A stretch of DNA of 10,882 nt from Peptococcaceae bacterium. Its GTDB lineage: Bacteria > Bacillota > Peptococcia > Peptococcales > Peptococcaceae. The position numbers and the translations under genes were made by a program. The stretch lies in assembly GCA_017383785.1 (NCBI GenBank), contig JAFNVD010000197.1, positions 1 through 10,882 on the forward strand, in the 5' to 3' direction. Under the pieces are notes generated by a model. The model saw nothing but the letters and a program-made list of their open reading frames with translations, made no database searches and was not told where the DNA came from. Shown one piece after another: positions 1 to 7,121 of the stretch; position 1 is the first letter of the stretch; every line of letters begins with the position of its first letter.

Positions 1-77
1 AATATATTTTAAATGGCTTTTTATAAATTTTATACTTCAAATTATGTAAAAAATACAATATATAACTTATTGATGCA
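1..77 (-). pseudogene. nadK: Degraded or miscalled continuation of nadK
   Basis: This AT-rich edge continues the nadK frame but carries TAA codons at 44-42, 32-30, 23-21 and 11-9. Read through, the residues are INKLYIVFFT, stop, FEV, stop, NL, stop, KAI, stop, NI. A typical NAD kinase here runs GINxGxxGFLTE followed by an acidic helix. Each stop falls where glutamate (GAA) is plausible, and Cys, Leu and Val fall where glycines belong. Almost every inferred change is G to T on the coding strand (C to A on the plus strand). That argues for substitution damage in a true nadK reading frame rather than insertion of foreign DNA. The homologous residues I compare with are from memory of the family, so the exact ancestral codons are inference. 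Confidence 0.55.
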
Positions 78-374
78 TATTATCGGTATTTCTTTGCTGT
101 ATACGGTGCGGGCTGCACGAAGCATGGTACCATCACCGCCAATCACCAATACCATTTGTGCCTCATTGCAGAAGGTTTCCGCAGACACAGCGCTAATTGC
201 GAGCGCCTCTGCCTCTTCACCCATTGCCAATACATTGACATTCTGCTCACGCAAAAGTGTAATCACTTGTCGACCAATCTGTACAATCTGCTCTTTGTAG
301 CTGTTGATAATCAACCCGATTGTTTTGATTTCTGTATTTTCTATTCTATTTTGTTCTATTTGTGGGATTGTCAT
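42..374 (-). CDS. nadK: NAD kinase, N-terminal part, interrupted
   Basis: NAD kinase phosphorylates NAD to NADP in the cytosol. The readable part is 110 residues, against roughly 280-300 for the family. It opens with a short variable leader, then the beta strand GLIINSYKE (residues 20-28) and the diagnostic nucleotide-binding motif GGDGTMLRAAR at 79-89. The following strand, PIICIN (97-102), should read PIxGIN, so the usual glycine is Cys100. After Asn102 the match weakens and a TAA ends the frame at 42-44, but recognisable residues continue in the same frame to base 1 (see the 1-77 entry). The ATG at 374-372 is preceded by a strong GGGGAGAGGA site lying inside the end of the upstream gene, only 3 bases away, so the two are probably coupled. 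Family assignment is firm. Whether the gene is really broken is doubtful, because the kinase is normally essential and the damage sits at the sequence edge. Confidence 0.85.
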   Translation of the reverse strand: MTIPQIEQNRIENTEIKTIGLIINSYKEQIVQIGRQVITLLREQNVNVLAMGEEAEALAISAVSAETFCNEAQMVLVIGGDGTMLRAARTVYSKEIPIICINKLYIVFFT

Positions 375-377
375 AAC

Positions 378-923
378 TTATCCTCTCCCCAATGCTTTGC
401 CATCACCATAGGCAAATCTGATTTCCTGCAAATTTTTATGCTCCATATCCAAAAGCAATATACCGTCAGGCTGATATACCATATAGTATTCCAATAGCTG
501 TCGTCTGATGGCAGGCAGTTTGGCATTACCTTGCTGGCCGCTCTTCACCTCTACCACATACAGTTTCCAGCCACGTCGCACCAAATAATCGGCTCGTACG
601 ATACTTTTTTCAGCTTCTCCATCTACATAGATGATAACTTCTTCTCTAAGCTGAGAGGCCAAAATTTTGTACCCATGGCTGCGCAAAAATTTCACTGCAG
701 CATTTTCTGCAATGCGTCCACTTTTGAAGGTACGTTTTACACGATAGTTTTTATAGTTAATCACTACAAGATGATACAGTATCATTCCTGCAAATACACC
801 AATCAGGAGTATCACTGCCAAAACAGCAATATCCCCACCGGCATATAACAACGTTTGCAAATATTCTATTGCTTGTATCCCTGCAGCTTTTATTTGTACT
901 ACAAGTTCTTGCACCGCAATCAC
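378..923 (-). CDS. Membrane-anchored PD-(D/E)XK nuclease-like protein
   Basis: This 181-residue protein has an amphipathic N-terminus, one strong membrane segment at about residues 32-55 (IAVLAVILLIGVFAGMILYH), a basic stretch (57-70), then a soluble domain. That domain has the layout of PD-(D/E)XK nuclease-like folds, especially YraN/UPF0102-like ones. It has a helix GRIAENAAVKFLRSHGYKIL at 69-88 with Glu73, Asp112 in RADYLV, and the Glu125-x-Lys127 pair in LYVVEVKSG, followed by a helix with Arg140-Arg141-Gln142. All the expected catalytic positions are present, so activity on nucleic acid is possible but unproven. The basic segment after the membrane helix suggests that the nuclease domain faces the cytosol. 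The start is GTG at 923-921, which overlaps the tlyA stop in the four bases GTGA, and the SD is weak, so translation probably depends on tlyA. nadK follows 3 bases downstream. I do not know a gene name. Confidence 0.8.
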   Translation of the reverse strand: MIAVQELVVQIKAAGIQAIEYLQTLLYAGGDIAVLAVILLIGVFAGMILYHLVVINYKNYRVKRTFKSGRIAENAAVKFLRSHGYKILASQLREEVIIYVDGEAEKSIVRADYLVRRGWKLYVVEVKSGQQGNAKLPAIRRQLLEYYMVYQPDGILLLDMEHKNLQEIRFAYGDGKALGRG

Positions 924-1720
924 TGATCCAAACTGCCATGGGCTGCTGCTATTACGGCATGCACATCCGGTACAAATTCAGATGCAGGATTTTTGCAGCC
1001 CCACAACAAATATTCAATATTGCCTTCCGGCCCTTTGATTGGTGAATAGTCTAATCCCCATACGGTGAGATTCATTTCTGCGCATAAATTCAGAATTTTT
1101 TCTACTACTTCAATGTGTACCGCAGGGTCACGCACTACGCCTTTTTTCCCTACTTTTTCACGGCCTGCTTCAAACTGTGGCTTAATGAGTGCCAATACAT
1201 GACCGCCATCTTTCAGAAATGCCATGGCAGGAGGCAGGATTTTTTCTAAAGAGATAAAGGACACGTCTGTGGTGATGATATCCACCATCTCACCCAAACT
1301 GTCTGCTTCCAAATAACGAGCATTGGTTTTCTCCATATTGATAACCCTTGCATCGCTGCGCAATTTCCAGTCTAACTGATTATACCCTACATCAATGGCA
1401 AATACCTTTACCGCTCCATTCTGCAATGCACAATCTACAAAACCACCGGTAGAAGCGCCGATATCTGCCACTACTTTGCCTGTCATATCTACCGGGAACA
1501 CCTGTAATGCTTTTTCCAGCTTCAGCCCGCCGCGGCTTACATACGGAATGTCCTGCCCAAGCAAGCGAATCGGAAGTTCCGGATTAATTTCTGTACCGGC
1601 TTTGTCTATTTTTTTTTCGTCTACCAGTACTTTCCCGGCCATAATCAAAGCTTTGGCTTTTTCACGGCTAGAAGCCAGTCCTTTTTCTACCAGCACAACG
1701 TCCAGTCTTTGTTTTGCCAT
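920..1720 (-). CDS. tlyA: TlyA family rRNA 2'-O-methyltransferase
   Basis: TlyA-type enzymes use S-adenosylmethionine to 2'-O-methylate cytidines in 16S and/or 23S rRNA. The family is often annotated as hemolysin A. The 266 residues match the usual length. An S4 RNA-binding domain occupies about 4-60 (RLDVVLVEKGLASSREKAKA onward). The linker SRGGLKLEKAL (62-72) leads into an FtsJ-like Rossmann methyltransferase domain with the SAM motif DIGASTGGF at 86-94. Lys67, Asp152 (TDVSFI), Lys180 (LIKPQFE) and Glu236 (EYLLWG) fit the K-D-K-E tetrad of this family. The ATG at 1720-1718 lies 1 base after the dxs stop, with an AAAGG site upstream. The TGA stop overlaps the next gene's GTG. The coding strand has a run of nine A bases (1609-1617) near codon 37, in frame here. 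No haemolytic role can be inferred. Confidence 0.95.
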   Translation of the reverse strand: MAKQRLDVVLVEKGLASSREKAKALIMAGKVLVDEKKIDKAGTEINPELPIRLLGQDIPYVSRGGLKLEKALQVFPVDMTGKVVADIGASTGGFVDCALQNGAVKVFAIDVGYNQLDWKLRSDARVINMEKTNARYLEADSLGEMVDIITTDVSFISLEKILPPAMAFLKDGGHVLALIKPQFEAGREKVGKKGVVRDPAVHIEVVEKILNLCAEMNLTVWGLDYSPIKGPEGNIEYLLWGCKNPASEFVPDVHAVIAAAHGSLDQ

Positions 1721-1721
1721 A

Positions 1722-3593
1722 TTAGCCTAACCTTTCTTTTACTTTCGCAACTACACTTTCTACATCTAACCCCTGCATTTCTTTTAATCGTGCAGTGTTG
1801 CCATGCTGTACAAAGCTATCGGCAATACCGATAGTGAGTACATTACGTGCATCTATGCCATGCTGATTGTACAGCTCCAGTACAGCAGAACCAAACCCTC
1901 CGGTTACGGCCTGTTCTTCTAATGTTACCAAAAGTGTATCCTGCCCTGCATACTGCAGAATGGTGTCTGCATCCAATGGTTTGGCAAAACGTGCATTGAT
2001 CACTGTAGGCGTAATGCCCAATTCTGCCTGCAAGCGTTCTGCAGCCAGTTCTGCAATGTGTACCATACTGCCCAATGCCAGCAATGTTACTTTATCGCCT
2101 TCTTGCAACACTTCAGCTTTCCCCAATGGCAATACTTGAAGTGCTTCATCCATTGGCACACCCAAACCCTCACCGCGCGGATAACGCATTGCTACCGGAC
2201 AGTTGTATGTCAATGCAGAGTTCAGCATATGACGCAGTTCGTTTTCGTCTTTTGGCGCCATACATACCATATTTGGAATATGTCTCAAATAGGACACATC
2301 GAAAATACCATGATGCGTAGGCCCATCATCGCCTACCAGCCCTGCACGATCCAAACAAAATACCACAGGAGCATTCTGCAATGCCACGTCATGCATCACC
2401 TGGTCATAAGCTCTTTGCAAGAAAGTAGAATATATCGCTACCACAGGCTTATACCCATCTAGAGCCATAGCCGCAGCCATGGTCACAGCATGTTCTTCTG
2501 CAATCCCTACATCAATGGTGCGTGCAGGGAATTGTTCCTGAAATACATTAATGCCGGTACCTTTACCCATAGCAGCTGTGATACCAACAATGCGGTCATC
2601 CTGTGCACCAAGCTCAGCTAATGTTTTTCCGAATACAGAAGTATAGGTTGGTACTGTGGATTTCTTTTTCAGTTCACCTGTCTGGATATGAAACGGAGAA
2701 ACACCATGGAATAAGTCCGGATTTTTCTCTGCCGGTGCATATCCTTTTCCTTTTTTGGTTTCTACATGAATCAGTACCGGACGGTTAATCCCTTTTACAT
2801 TTTCCAGCACAGTCATCAATGCAGGTAAATCATGACCATTGATTGGACCATAATATTTAAAACCAAACTCTTCAAACAATACACCCGGTACCAACAGATA
2901 TTTTAGCGAATCTTTCAGCTTATCCGCTGCTTTAAACATCTTATCCCCAATACCCGGAATTTTTTTCAATAATTCTTCTACGTCATCTTTGCTCTTAGTA
3001 TAGGCAGGATTGCTGCGTGCTCGGCTCAAATATTCTGCCAAAGCACCTACGTTTGGGTCGATGGACATTTCATTGTCGTTTAAAATTACGATAATATTAC
3101 TATCCATATGACCTGCATTTTCTAACGCTTCGAATGCCATGCCACCAGTCATAGCACCATCGCCAATGACAGCAATGACATTGTTTTTTCCACCGCGCAA
3201 ATCACGCGCTTTTGCAAAACCTACTGCTGCGGAAATAGAGGTACTGCTATGTCCTGCCCCAAATGCATCGTGTTCACTTTCACTGCGTTTTGGGAAACCG
3301 GACAACCCATCTAATGTACGCACAGTATGAAACTGCTCATATCGACCTGTCAACAATTTATGCACATAGGACTGATGCCCTACGTCCCAAATAATTTTAT
3401 CTTCCGGTGTATGAAACACCATATGCAGTGCCAGCGTCAATTCTACTACGCCTAAATTAGGTGCCAAATGGCCGCCGTTTTCTGATACGACCTGAATCAG
3501 CGTTTCTCGTATTTCCTGTGCAAGCACTTTTAACTCAGACATATTCATTGTTTTGATATCATCAGGGCTTTTAATCTGCTGCAAATACTGCAT
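1722..3593 (-). CDS. dxs: 1-deoxy-D-xylulose-5-phosphate synthase
   Basis: Dxs condenses pyruvate and glyceraldehyde 3-phosphate to DXP with thiamine diphosphate and Mg, the entry step of the MEP isoprenoid pathway. DXP also feeds thiamine and, in many bacteria, pyridoxal synthesis. The 623 residues are full family length. The N-terminal transketolase-like domain shows His42 (GGHLAPNLG), GAGHSSTSIS at 112-121, the ThDP/Mg motif GDGAMTGG (144-151) and NDNEMSI (172-178). The central pyrimidine-binding domain holds the catalytic Glu367 in DVGIAEEHAV. DRAGLVGDDGPTHHG (415-429) and a C-terminal transketolase domain follow. The ATG at 3593 has a good GGAAGGTGA site 5-8 bases upstream. It follows the PAP2-like gene by 41 bases and precedes tlyA by 1 base. 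Placement in one operon with ispA suggests joint supply of precursors and prenyl chains. Confidence 0.98.
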   Translation of the reverse strand: MQYLQQIKSPDDIKTMNMSELKVLAQEIRETLIQVVSENGGHLAPNLGVVELTLALHMVFHTPEDKIIWDVGHQSYVHKLLTGRYEQFHTVRTLDGLSGFPKRSESEHDAFGAGHSSTSISAAVGFAKARDLRGGKNNVIAVIGDGAMTGGMAFEALENAGHMDSNIIVILNDNEMSIDPNVGALAEYLSRARSNPAYTKSKDDVEELLKKIPGIGDKMFKAADKLKDSLKYLLVPGVLFEEFGFKYYGPINGHDLPALMTVLENVKGINRPVLIHVETKKGKGYAPAEKNPDLFHGVSPFHIQTGELKKKSTVPTYTSVFGKTLAELGAQDDRIVGITAAMGKGTGINVFQEQFPARTIDVGIAEEHAVTMAAAMALDGYKPVVAIYSTFLQRAYDQVMHDVALQNAPVVFCLDRAGLVGDDGPTHHGIFDVSYLRHIPNMVCMAPKDENELRHMLNSALTYNCPVAMRYPRGEGLGVPMDEALQVLPLGKAEVLQEGDKVTLLALGSMVHIAELAAERLQAELGITPTVINARFAKPLDADTILQYAGQDTLLVTLEEQAVTGGFGSAVLELYNQHGIDARNVLTIGIADSFVQHGNTARLKEMQGLDVESVVAKVKERLG

Positions 3594-3634
3594 GACTTCA
3601 CCTTCCTCACCCGTTGTCTATCTATCATTCACGG

Positions 3635-4072
3635 TTATAACCATATACCGATTGTAATCCCCAATATTGCCCCTACAGCCACTTCAATCTGTTTGTGGCC
3701 AAGCAGTTCTTTTAGTTTTTCCTGATTCATATGATTGTCAGGATACAAATCCCGTGCAATCTTGTTCAATAATTCTGCATGCTTTCCGGCTTCTCGACGC
3801 ACATTGGCTGCATCGTACATCACTACCAGCGAAGTCACCGCCGCAATGGCAAACGCCACTGAATCCAGCCCCATAGTCTTGCCGACAGAAGCGGTCATTG
3901 CTGTCATCAATGCTGAATGGGAACTTGGCATTCCTCCGGAACTTATCATTTTACCGAAATCGAATCGTTTTTCTTCTACCAATACCAGTACAACTTTAAT
4001 AACCTGCGCTATAAACCATGCCAGAATGGCCGCTATTAAAGCCTTATTCTCCAACAAATCTACAAATTCCAC
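3635..4072 (-). CDS. Divergent PAP2 family (YuiD/DUF212) membrane protein
   Basis: This 145-residue membrane protein belongs to the divergent PAP2 family, distantly related to type 2 phosphatidic acid phosphatases and vanadium haloperoxidases. Hydrophobic segments lie at about 10-32, 71-88 and 129-145. The family signatures are GGMPSSHSA (46-54, like the PSGH-type motif of PAP2 enzymes), YDAANVRREAGKHAELLN (86-103) and ELLGHKQIEV (122-131). Enzymatic activity of the family is poorly established. Hydrolysis of a prenyl or lipid phosphate is a reasonable guess from the fold and from its place between farnesyl diphosphate synthase and dxs, but it is only inference. The start is GTG at 4072-4070, chosen because the purine-rich GAGGGGCGAGG site sits 4 bases before it. 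It is separated from ispA by 100 bases that include short tandem repeats. Confidence 0.9.
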   Translation of the reverse strand: MEFVDLLENKALIAAILAWFIAQVIKVVLVLVEEKRFDFGKMISSGGMPSSHSALMTAMTASVGKTMGLDSVAFAIAAVTSLVVMYDAANVRREAGKHAELLNKIARDLYPDNHMNQEKLKELLGHKQIEVAVGAILGITIGIWL

Positions 4073-4121
4073 GCTACCTCGCCCCTCGCATGCCAGTTAA
4101 TTTTATTCAGCACTTTTTGTT

Positions 4122-4149
4122 CAACGCATCATATGCAATGCATCATATT
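4122..4149. repeat. Two imperfect 14-bp tandem repeats in the ispA-PAP2 gap
   Basis: The plus strand has CAACGCATCATATG at 4122-4135 followed directly by CAATGCATCATATT at 4136-4149. The units differ at two positions. A third, poor copy (CAATACAT) begins at 4150. The units contain the palindromes ATGCAT and CATATG. They lie in the longest gap inside the operon (4073-4172). I found no convincing promoter with them, so their role, if any, is unknown. Confidence 0.7.
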
Positions 4150-4172
4150 CAATACATTTCGATACAGTTTGA

Positions 4173-5084
4173 TTAATTTTCTCTGCTTAATAAGTATAAC
4201 GCAAGTTGCTTTAACATATCCGCACCATCGCCCAATGGTGCCAACGCATGAATCGCTGTATCCACAGCCTCTTTTGCCATTACTTTGGATTGTTCTAAAC
4301 CAAACAGCAAAGGATAGGTTGCTTTTTGATTTTTTTCGTCACTGCCTACCGGTTTTCCGATTTTTTCAGCATCACCAACTACGTCTAAAATATCATCGGT
4401 AATCTGAAATGCCAGCCCAAGCTGATGTGCATATATAGTGAGCGCTTCTAGCTGTTCTTCATTTGCACCGCCTAAAATAGCCCCAATACGTACCGATGCG
4501 GCAATCAAGGCTCCTGTTTTGTGCGAATGAATATACTGCAGCAATTCTAAACTTGGCTCTTTCTGTTCAGATAAAATATCCACTACCTGACCGCCAATCA
4601 TACCGGCTTCGCCGCTGGCTTTGGCAGCTTCCTGAATAATCTGAATCATTTGCAGGCTGTTTTCTGCAGTGGCCATATTAGCCAAAATCTCAAATGCATA
4701 GGTAAGCAGCGCATCCCCTGCCAAAATAGCCATACCTTCGCCAAATACTTTATGGTTGGTCAGTTTGCCACGACGATAATCATCGTTGTCCATGCCAGGC
4801 AAATCATCGTGAATCAGTGAATAGGTATGAATACACTCCAATGCACACGCTGCATCCAAGGCCGGTGCACCACTGCCGCACACAGCCTCACACGCTGCTA
4901 CGCACAATACCGGACGGAATCTTTTACCCCCGGCGAATACACTGTATGCCATAGCCTCATGAATCACTTCCGGATAGCTCTGTGCCGATGGCAGAAGTTC
5001 ACGTAAACGTGCATCTGTCATAGCACTAATATTTGACATATAGGTTTTGATTGTTTTTATATTTTCCATAGTTGCATTCTGCAT
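4173..5084 (-). CDS. ispA: Farnesyl diphosphate synthase (short-chain prenyltransferase)
   Basis: This enzyme condenses isopentenyl diphosphate with dimethylallyl and geranyl diphosphate to farnesyl diphosphate, the precursor of undecaprenyl carrier lipid and quinones. The 303 residues show GGKRFRP (52-58), the first Asp-rich motif DDLPGMDND (93-101), RRGK (104-107), the GQVVDI region (165-170), the KT motif near Lys189, and the second Asp-rich motif DDILD (230-234). The two-residue insertion in the first motif (DDxxxxD) is typical of bacterial FPP synthases. A longer product cannot be excluded. The frame stays open upstream to 5168 inside xseB. I place the start at ATG 5084-5082 because a clean AAGGAG (5097-5092) lies 7 bases before it and the extra 28 residues do not look like the family. 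The gap to xseB is 11 bases, and the SD overlaps the xseB stop codon. Confidence 0.95.
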   Translation of the reverse strand: MQNATMENIKTIKTYMSNISAMTDARLRELLPSAQSYPEVIHEAMAYSVFAGGKRFRPVLCVAACEAVCGSGAPALDAACALECIHTYSLIHDDLPGMDNDDYRRGKLTNHKVFGEGMAILAGDALLTYAFEILANMATAENSLQMIQIIQEAAKASGEAGMIGGQVVDILSEQKEPSLELLQYIHSHKTGALIAASVRIGAILGGANEEQLEALTIYAHQLGLAFQITDDILDVVGDAEKIGKPVGSDEKNQKATYPLLFGLEQSKVMAKEAVDTAIHALAPLGDGADMLKQLALYLLSREN

Positions 5085-5095
5085 AGGATCGCTCC

Positions 5096-5314
5096 TTATT
5101 GAACTTCGAACTGCCCATTGCGAAACATTGCCAGTTTGCCTTCGGCAGCAGTCAGTTTTTCCTGACATACTTTAATATATTCTAATCCATTCTGAAAGCT
5201 TGTAATTGCATCTTCCAGCGGTAATTCTCCGTTATCCAGTTGACGAACCACCATCTCAAGCGCTTCCATGGCTTGCTCATAGGTCAGTTCTTTCGCATTA
5301 CTTATTGTTTCCAT
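5096..5314 (-). CDS. xseB: Exodeoxyribonuclease VII small subunit
   Basis: XseB is the small helical subunit of exonuclease VII, which degrades single-stranded DNA from both ends in repair. Several XseB copies bind the coiled-coil region of one XseA. At 72 residues it is family-typical. The hallmark segment is TYEQAMEALEMVVRQLDNGE (12-31), then the LPLEDAITSFQNGLEYIKVC helix (32-51) and the end of the second helix. The ATG at 5314-5312 has a near-perfect AAGGAGGAG site 5 bases upstream, inside the end of xseA. The first 13 bases overlap the xseA reading frame, which fits translational coupling to balance the two subunits. ispA follows after 11 bases. Confidence 0.95.
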   Translation of the reverse strand: METISNAKELTYEQAMEALEMVVRQLDNGELPLEDAITSFQNGLEYIKVCQEKLTAAEGKLAMFRNGQFEVQ

Positions 5315-6516
5315 GTATGCTCCTCCTTACCGGTAATTGTGCCTGTAAGAACACCGTGTTGCAATGTCACGGCAATTTGCTCTCCAATCTGTACTTGCTC
5401 TGCACTACGCACCAATGTACCATTTTGATTATGACATACTGCATATCCGCGGCTCAATACAGACAATGGACTCAAAGCATTAAGCTGTGCTGCTTCTTTC
5501 GCCATTTGCTGACGTTTTTGCTGTAAATACACGCTGTACATCTGTTCCAAAAGCCTTGCCTTGTCATCCAAACGCTGCTGCGCATCCTGCCACAACAACT
5601 CAGGCTTTTGCATGATACGATGTTGTGCCAAATAATCTAATCTGATGCGTTTTTGCTGCAGATAGGATTCATAATGCTGCACTAAAGACCGTTCTCTAAG
5701 ACGCAATTGCTCCATAAGCTGTGATTGTACCGGTACGGCCAACTCTGCGGCCATAGACGGTGTCGCAGCCCGTACATCTGCAGCAAAATCCGATAAGGTA
5801 ACATCGGTTTCATGGCCTACTGCACTAATAATCGGCACCGGACTCTCAGCAATTTTTCGCACTACAGCTTCTTCGTTGAAGCACCACAATTCTTCCAACG
5901 AACCGCCACCGCGACCTGCGATAATGACATCCATACCTTGCCCGTACAAAACATCCAGTGCTGCGCAAATAGAGGAAGCCCCTTCTGCCCCCTGCACAAT
6001 AGCAGGTACGATATACAGCTCTACCGCAGGATATCGTCTGCGCATAATCGTTACCATATCTCGAATGGCAGCACCGGTAGGTGATGTGACAATCCCTACT
6101 TTTTGCGGCATAAAAGGCAACGCACGTTTACGAGCCGTATCAAAGAGGCCTTCTTTTGTTAGTTTTTCTTTTAGCTGTTCATATGCCATATGCAATGCTC
6201 CGGCCCCTGCCGGCATCATTTGCTCTACATAAAGCTGGTATACACCATCCCGCTCGTACACAGCCACATAACCGCCAATCAGTACTTCCATACCATGGCC
6301 GGGCTGAAACTGCAAGCGTTGTGCATTTCCACGAAACATTACACATTTGATGGTGCCTGTCTTGTCTTTTAAAGAAAAATACAAATGCCCGGAACTATGC
6401 CGTGTAAAATTAGAAATTTCCCCACGCACCAACACACTGCTAAGACGTGTGTCCTGCCCCAGAATACGCTTAATATAGCTATTAATTTCACTGACGGTAA
6501 GTATTTCTCGCTGCAT
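5302..6516 (-). CDS. xseA: Exodeoxyribonuclease VII large subunit
   Basis: XseA is the catalytic subunit of exonuclease VII, a metal-dependent nuclease for single-stranded DNA. The predicted 404 residues fit the family. An OB-fold (about 4-100; SSVLVRGEISNF, HLYFSLKD) binds DNA. The catalytic domain carries VGIVTSPTGAAIRD (140-153), AGRGGGSLEELWCFN (200-214) and SAVGHETDVTLSDF with RAATPSMAAE (231-258). The C-terminal third is a Gln- and Arg-rich coiled coil that should bind XseB, ending in a small beta domain (VLSRGYAVC). Two ATGs compete. The ATG at 6525 sits right against the GGGGGTGA site, while the ATG at 6516 lies 9 bases after it. I therefore chose 6516, which drops three residues. The gene starts 60 bases after nusB and overlaps xseB by 13 bases. 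Confidence 0.96.
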   Translation of the reverse strand: MQREILTVSEINSYIKRILGQDTRLSSVLVRGEISNFTRHSSGHLYFSLKDKTGTIKCVMFRGNAQRLQFQPGHGMEVLIGGYVAVYERDGVYQLYVEQMMPAGAGALHMAYEQLKEKLTKEGLFDTARKRALPFMPQKVGIVTSPTGAAIRDMVTIMRRRYPAVELYIVPAIVQGAEGASSICAALDVLYGQGMDVIIAGRGGGSLEELWCFNEEAVVRKIAESPVPIISAVGHETDVTLSDFAADVRAATPSMAAELAVPVQSQLMEQLRLRERSLVQHYESYLQQKRIRLDYLAQHRIMQKPELLWQDAQQRLDDKARLLEQMYSVYLQQKRQQMAKEAAQLNALSPLSVLSRGYAVCHNQNGTLVRSAEQVQIGEQIAVTLQHGVLTGTITGKEEHTWKQ

Positions 6517-6576
6517 TTGTATCATTCACCCCCATAAATATTATCGGAGCGTCGAGGTTGCCGCCCCCTGCAATCA

Positions 6577-7116
6577 CTATTGAATTTTGCCGGCCAAAAT
6601 TGCTTCTGCTTCTTCTTCTGTTACTTCACGTTCAATAATCATGGTTACTTTTTCTTCATCTTTGATTGGCGCTTCTGCCATAGCTTCTTTGGCTGCATCA
6701 GTCACGATAGAATCTTTACGTTCTTCGTTTTTCATCACTTTATCCAGTACACTGTTGATAAAACCGGAAGATTCTTTTTTACCATAAATTTTAGCCATTT
6801 CTACAGCTTCGTTGATGGCACCTTTCTGTGCAATATGACCACTATACAGCATTTCATACACGGCCAAACGCAATAAGTTGCGGTCTACGCTCATCATACG
6901 TCCTACAGTCCAACCAGTCACATTGCGCTGAATAATAGCATCAATATCGGCTTTGTTGCTTTCTACAGCCAGTACCAGCTCGCGGCAAAATGCCTGCTCA
7001 CGCTGATTCAAGCCATCCTCTTCCATAGTATGTGCCAATGCTGTTTCTACATCCACACTGCCCATATCTACCTGGTAAATAATTTTAAATGCAGTTTCTC
7101 TGCTTTGATGTCTCAT
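6577..7116 (-). CDS. nusB: Transcription antitermination factor NusB, extended C-terminus
   Basis: NusB pairs with NusE (ribosomal protein S10) to bind boxA in rRNA leaders and support antitermination and rRNA maturation. The all-helical NusB domain spans about 1-130: RHQSRETAFKIIYQVDMG (2-19), VTGWTVGRMMSVDRNLLRLA (66-85), EMLY (88-91), and INEAVEMAKIYGKKESSGFI (101-120) followed by NSVLDK. The protein is 179 residues, about 40-50 longer than many family members. The extra tail (131-179) is charged and rich in Glu, Lys and Ala, and is probably flexible or helical. It uses the same reading frame without a break, so it is not an obvious frameshift product. The ATG at 7116 has GAGGTG 8 bases upstream and follows the Asp23 gene by 5 bases. 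Confidence 0.96.
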   Translation of the reverse strand: MRHQSRETAFKIIYQVDMGSVDVETALAHTMEEDGLNQREQAFCRELVLAVESNKADIDAIIQRNVTGWTVGRMMSVDRNLLRLAVYEMLYSGHIAQKGAINEAVEMAKIYGKKESSGFINSVLDKVMKNEERKDSIVTDAAKEAMAEAPIKDEEKVTMIIEREVTEEEAEAILAGKIQ

Positions 7117-7121
7117 AATTA

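Noticed and set aside
1..77. Insertion element or intron end interrupting nadK
   Set aside because: The same frame keeps recognisable NAD kinase residues up to base 1, and I saw no terminal repeat, intron boundary motif or transposase.
1609..1617. Nine-base A run in tlyA as a frameshift or phase-variation site
   Set aside because: The frame is intact across it and both flanking domains match TlyA; one run of this length in AT-rich coding DNA is weak evidence.
3634..3643. Palindrome GGTTATAACC at the end of the PAP2-like gene
   Set aside because: It is only 10 bases, overlaps the stop codon and has no terminator tail, so it is probably chance.
4782..4808. IspA first Asp-rich motif reading DDLPGMDND as a defective site
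   Set aside because: The essential Asp93, Asp94 and Asp99 positions are present, and Asn at position 100 is, as far as I recall, common in Firmicute homologues.
5085..5168. Longer ispA start giving 28 extra residues
   Set aside because: That stretch overlaps xseB in another frame, looks unlike the family, and the AAGGAG site fits the ATG at 5084.
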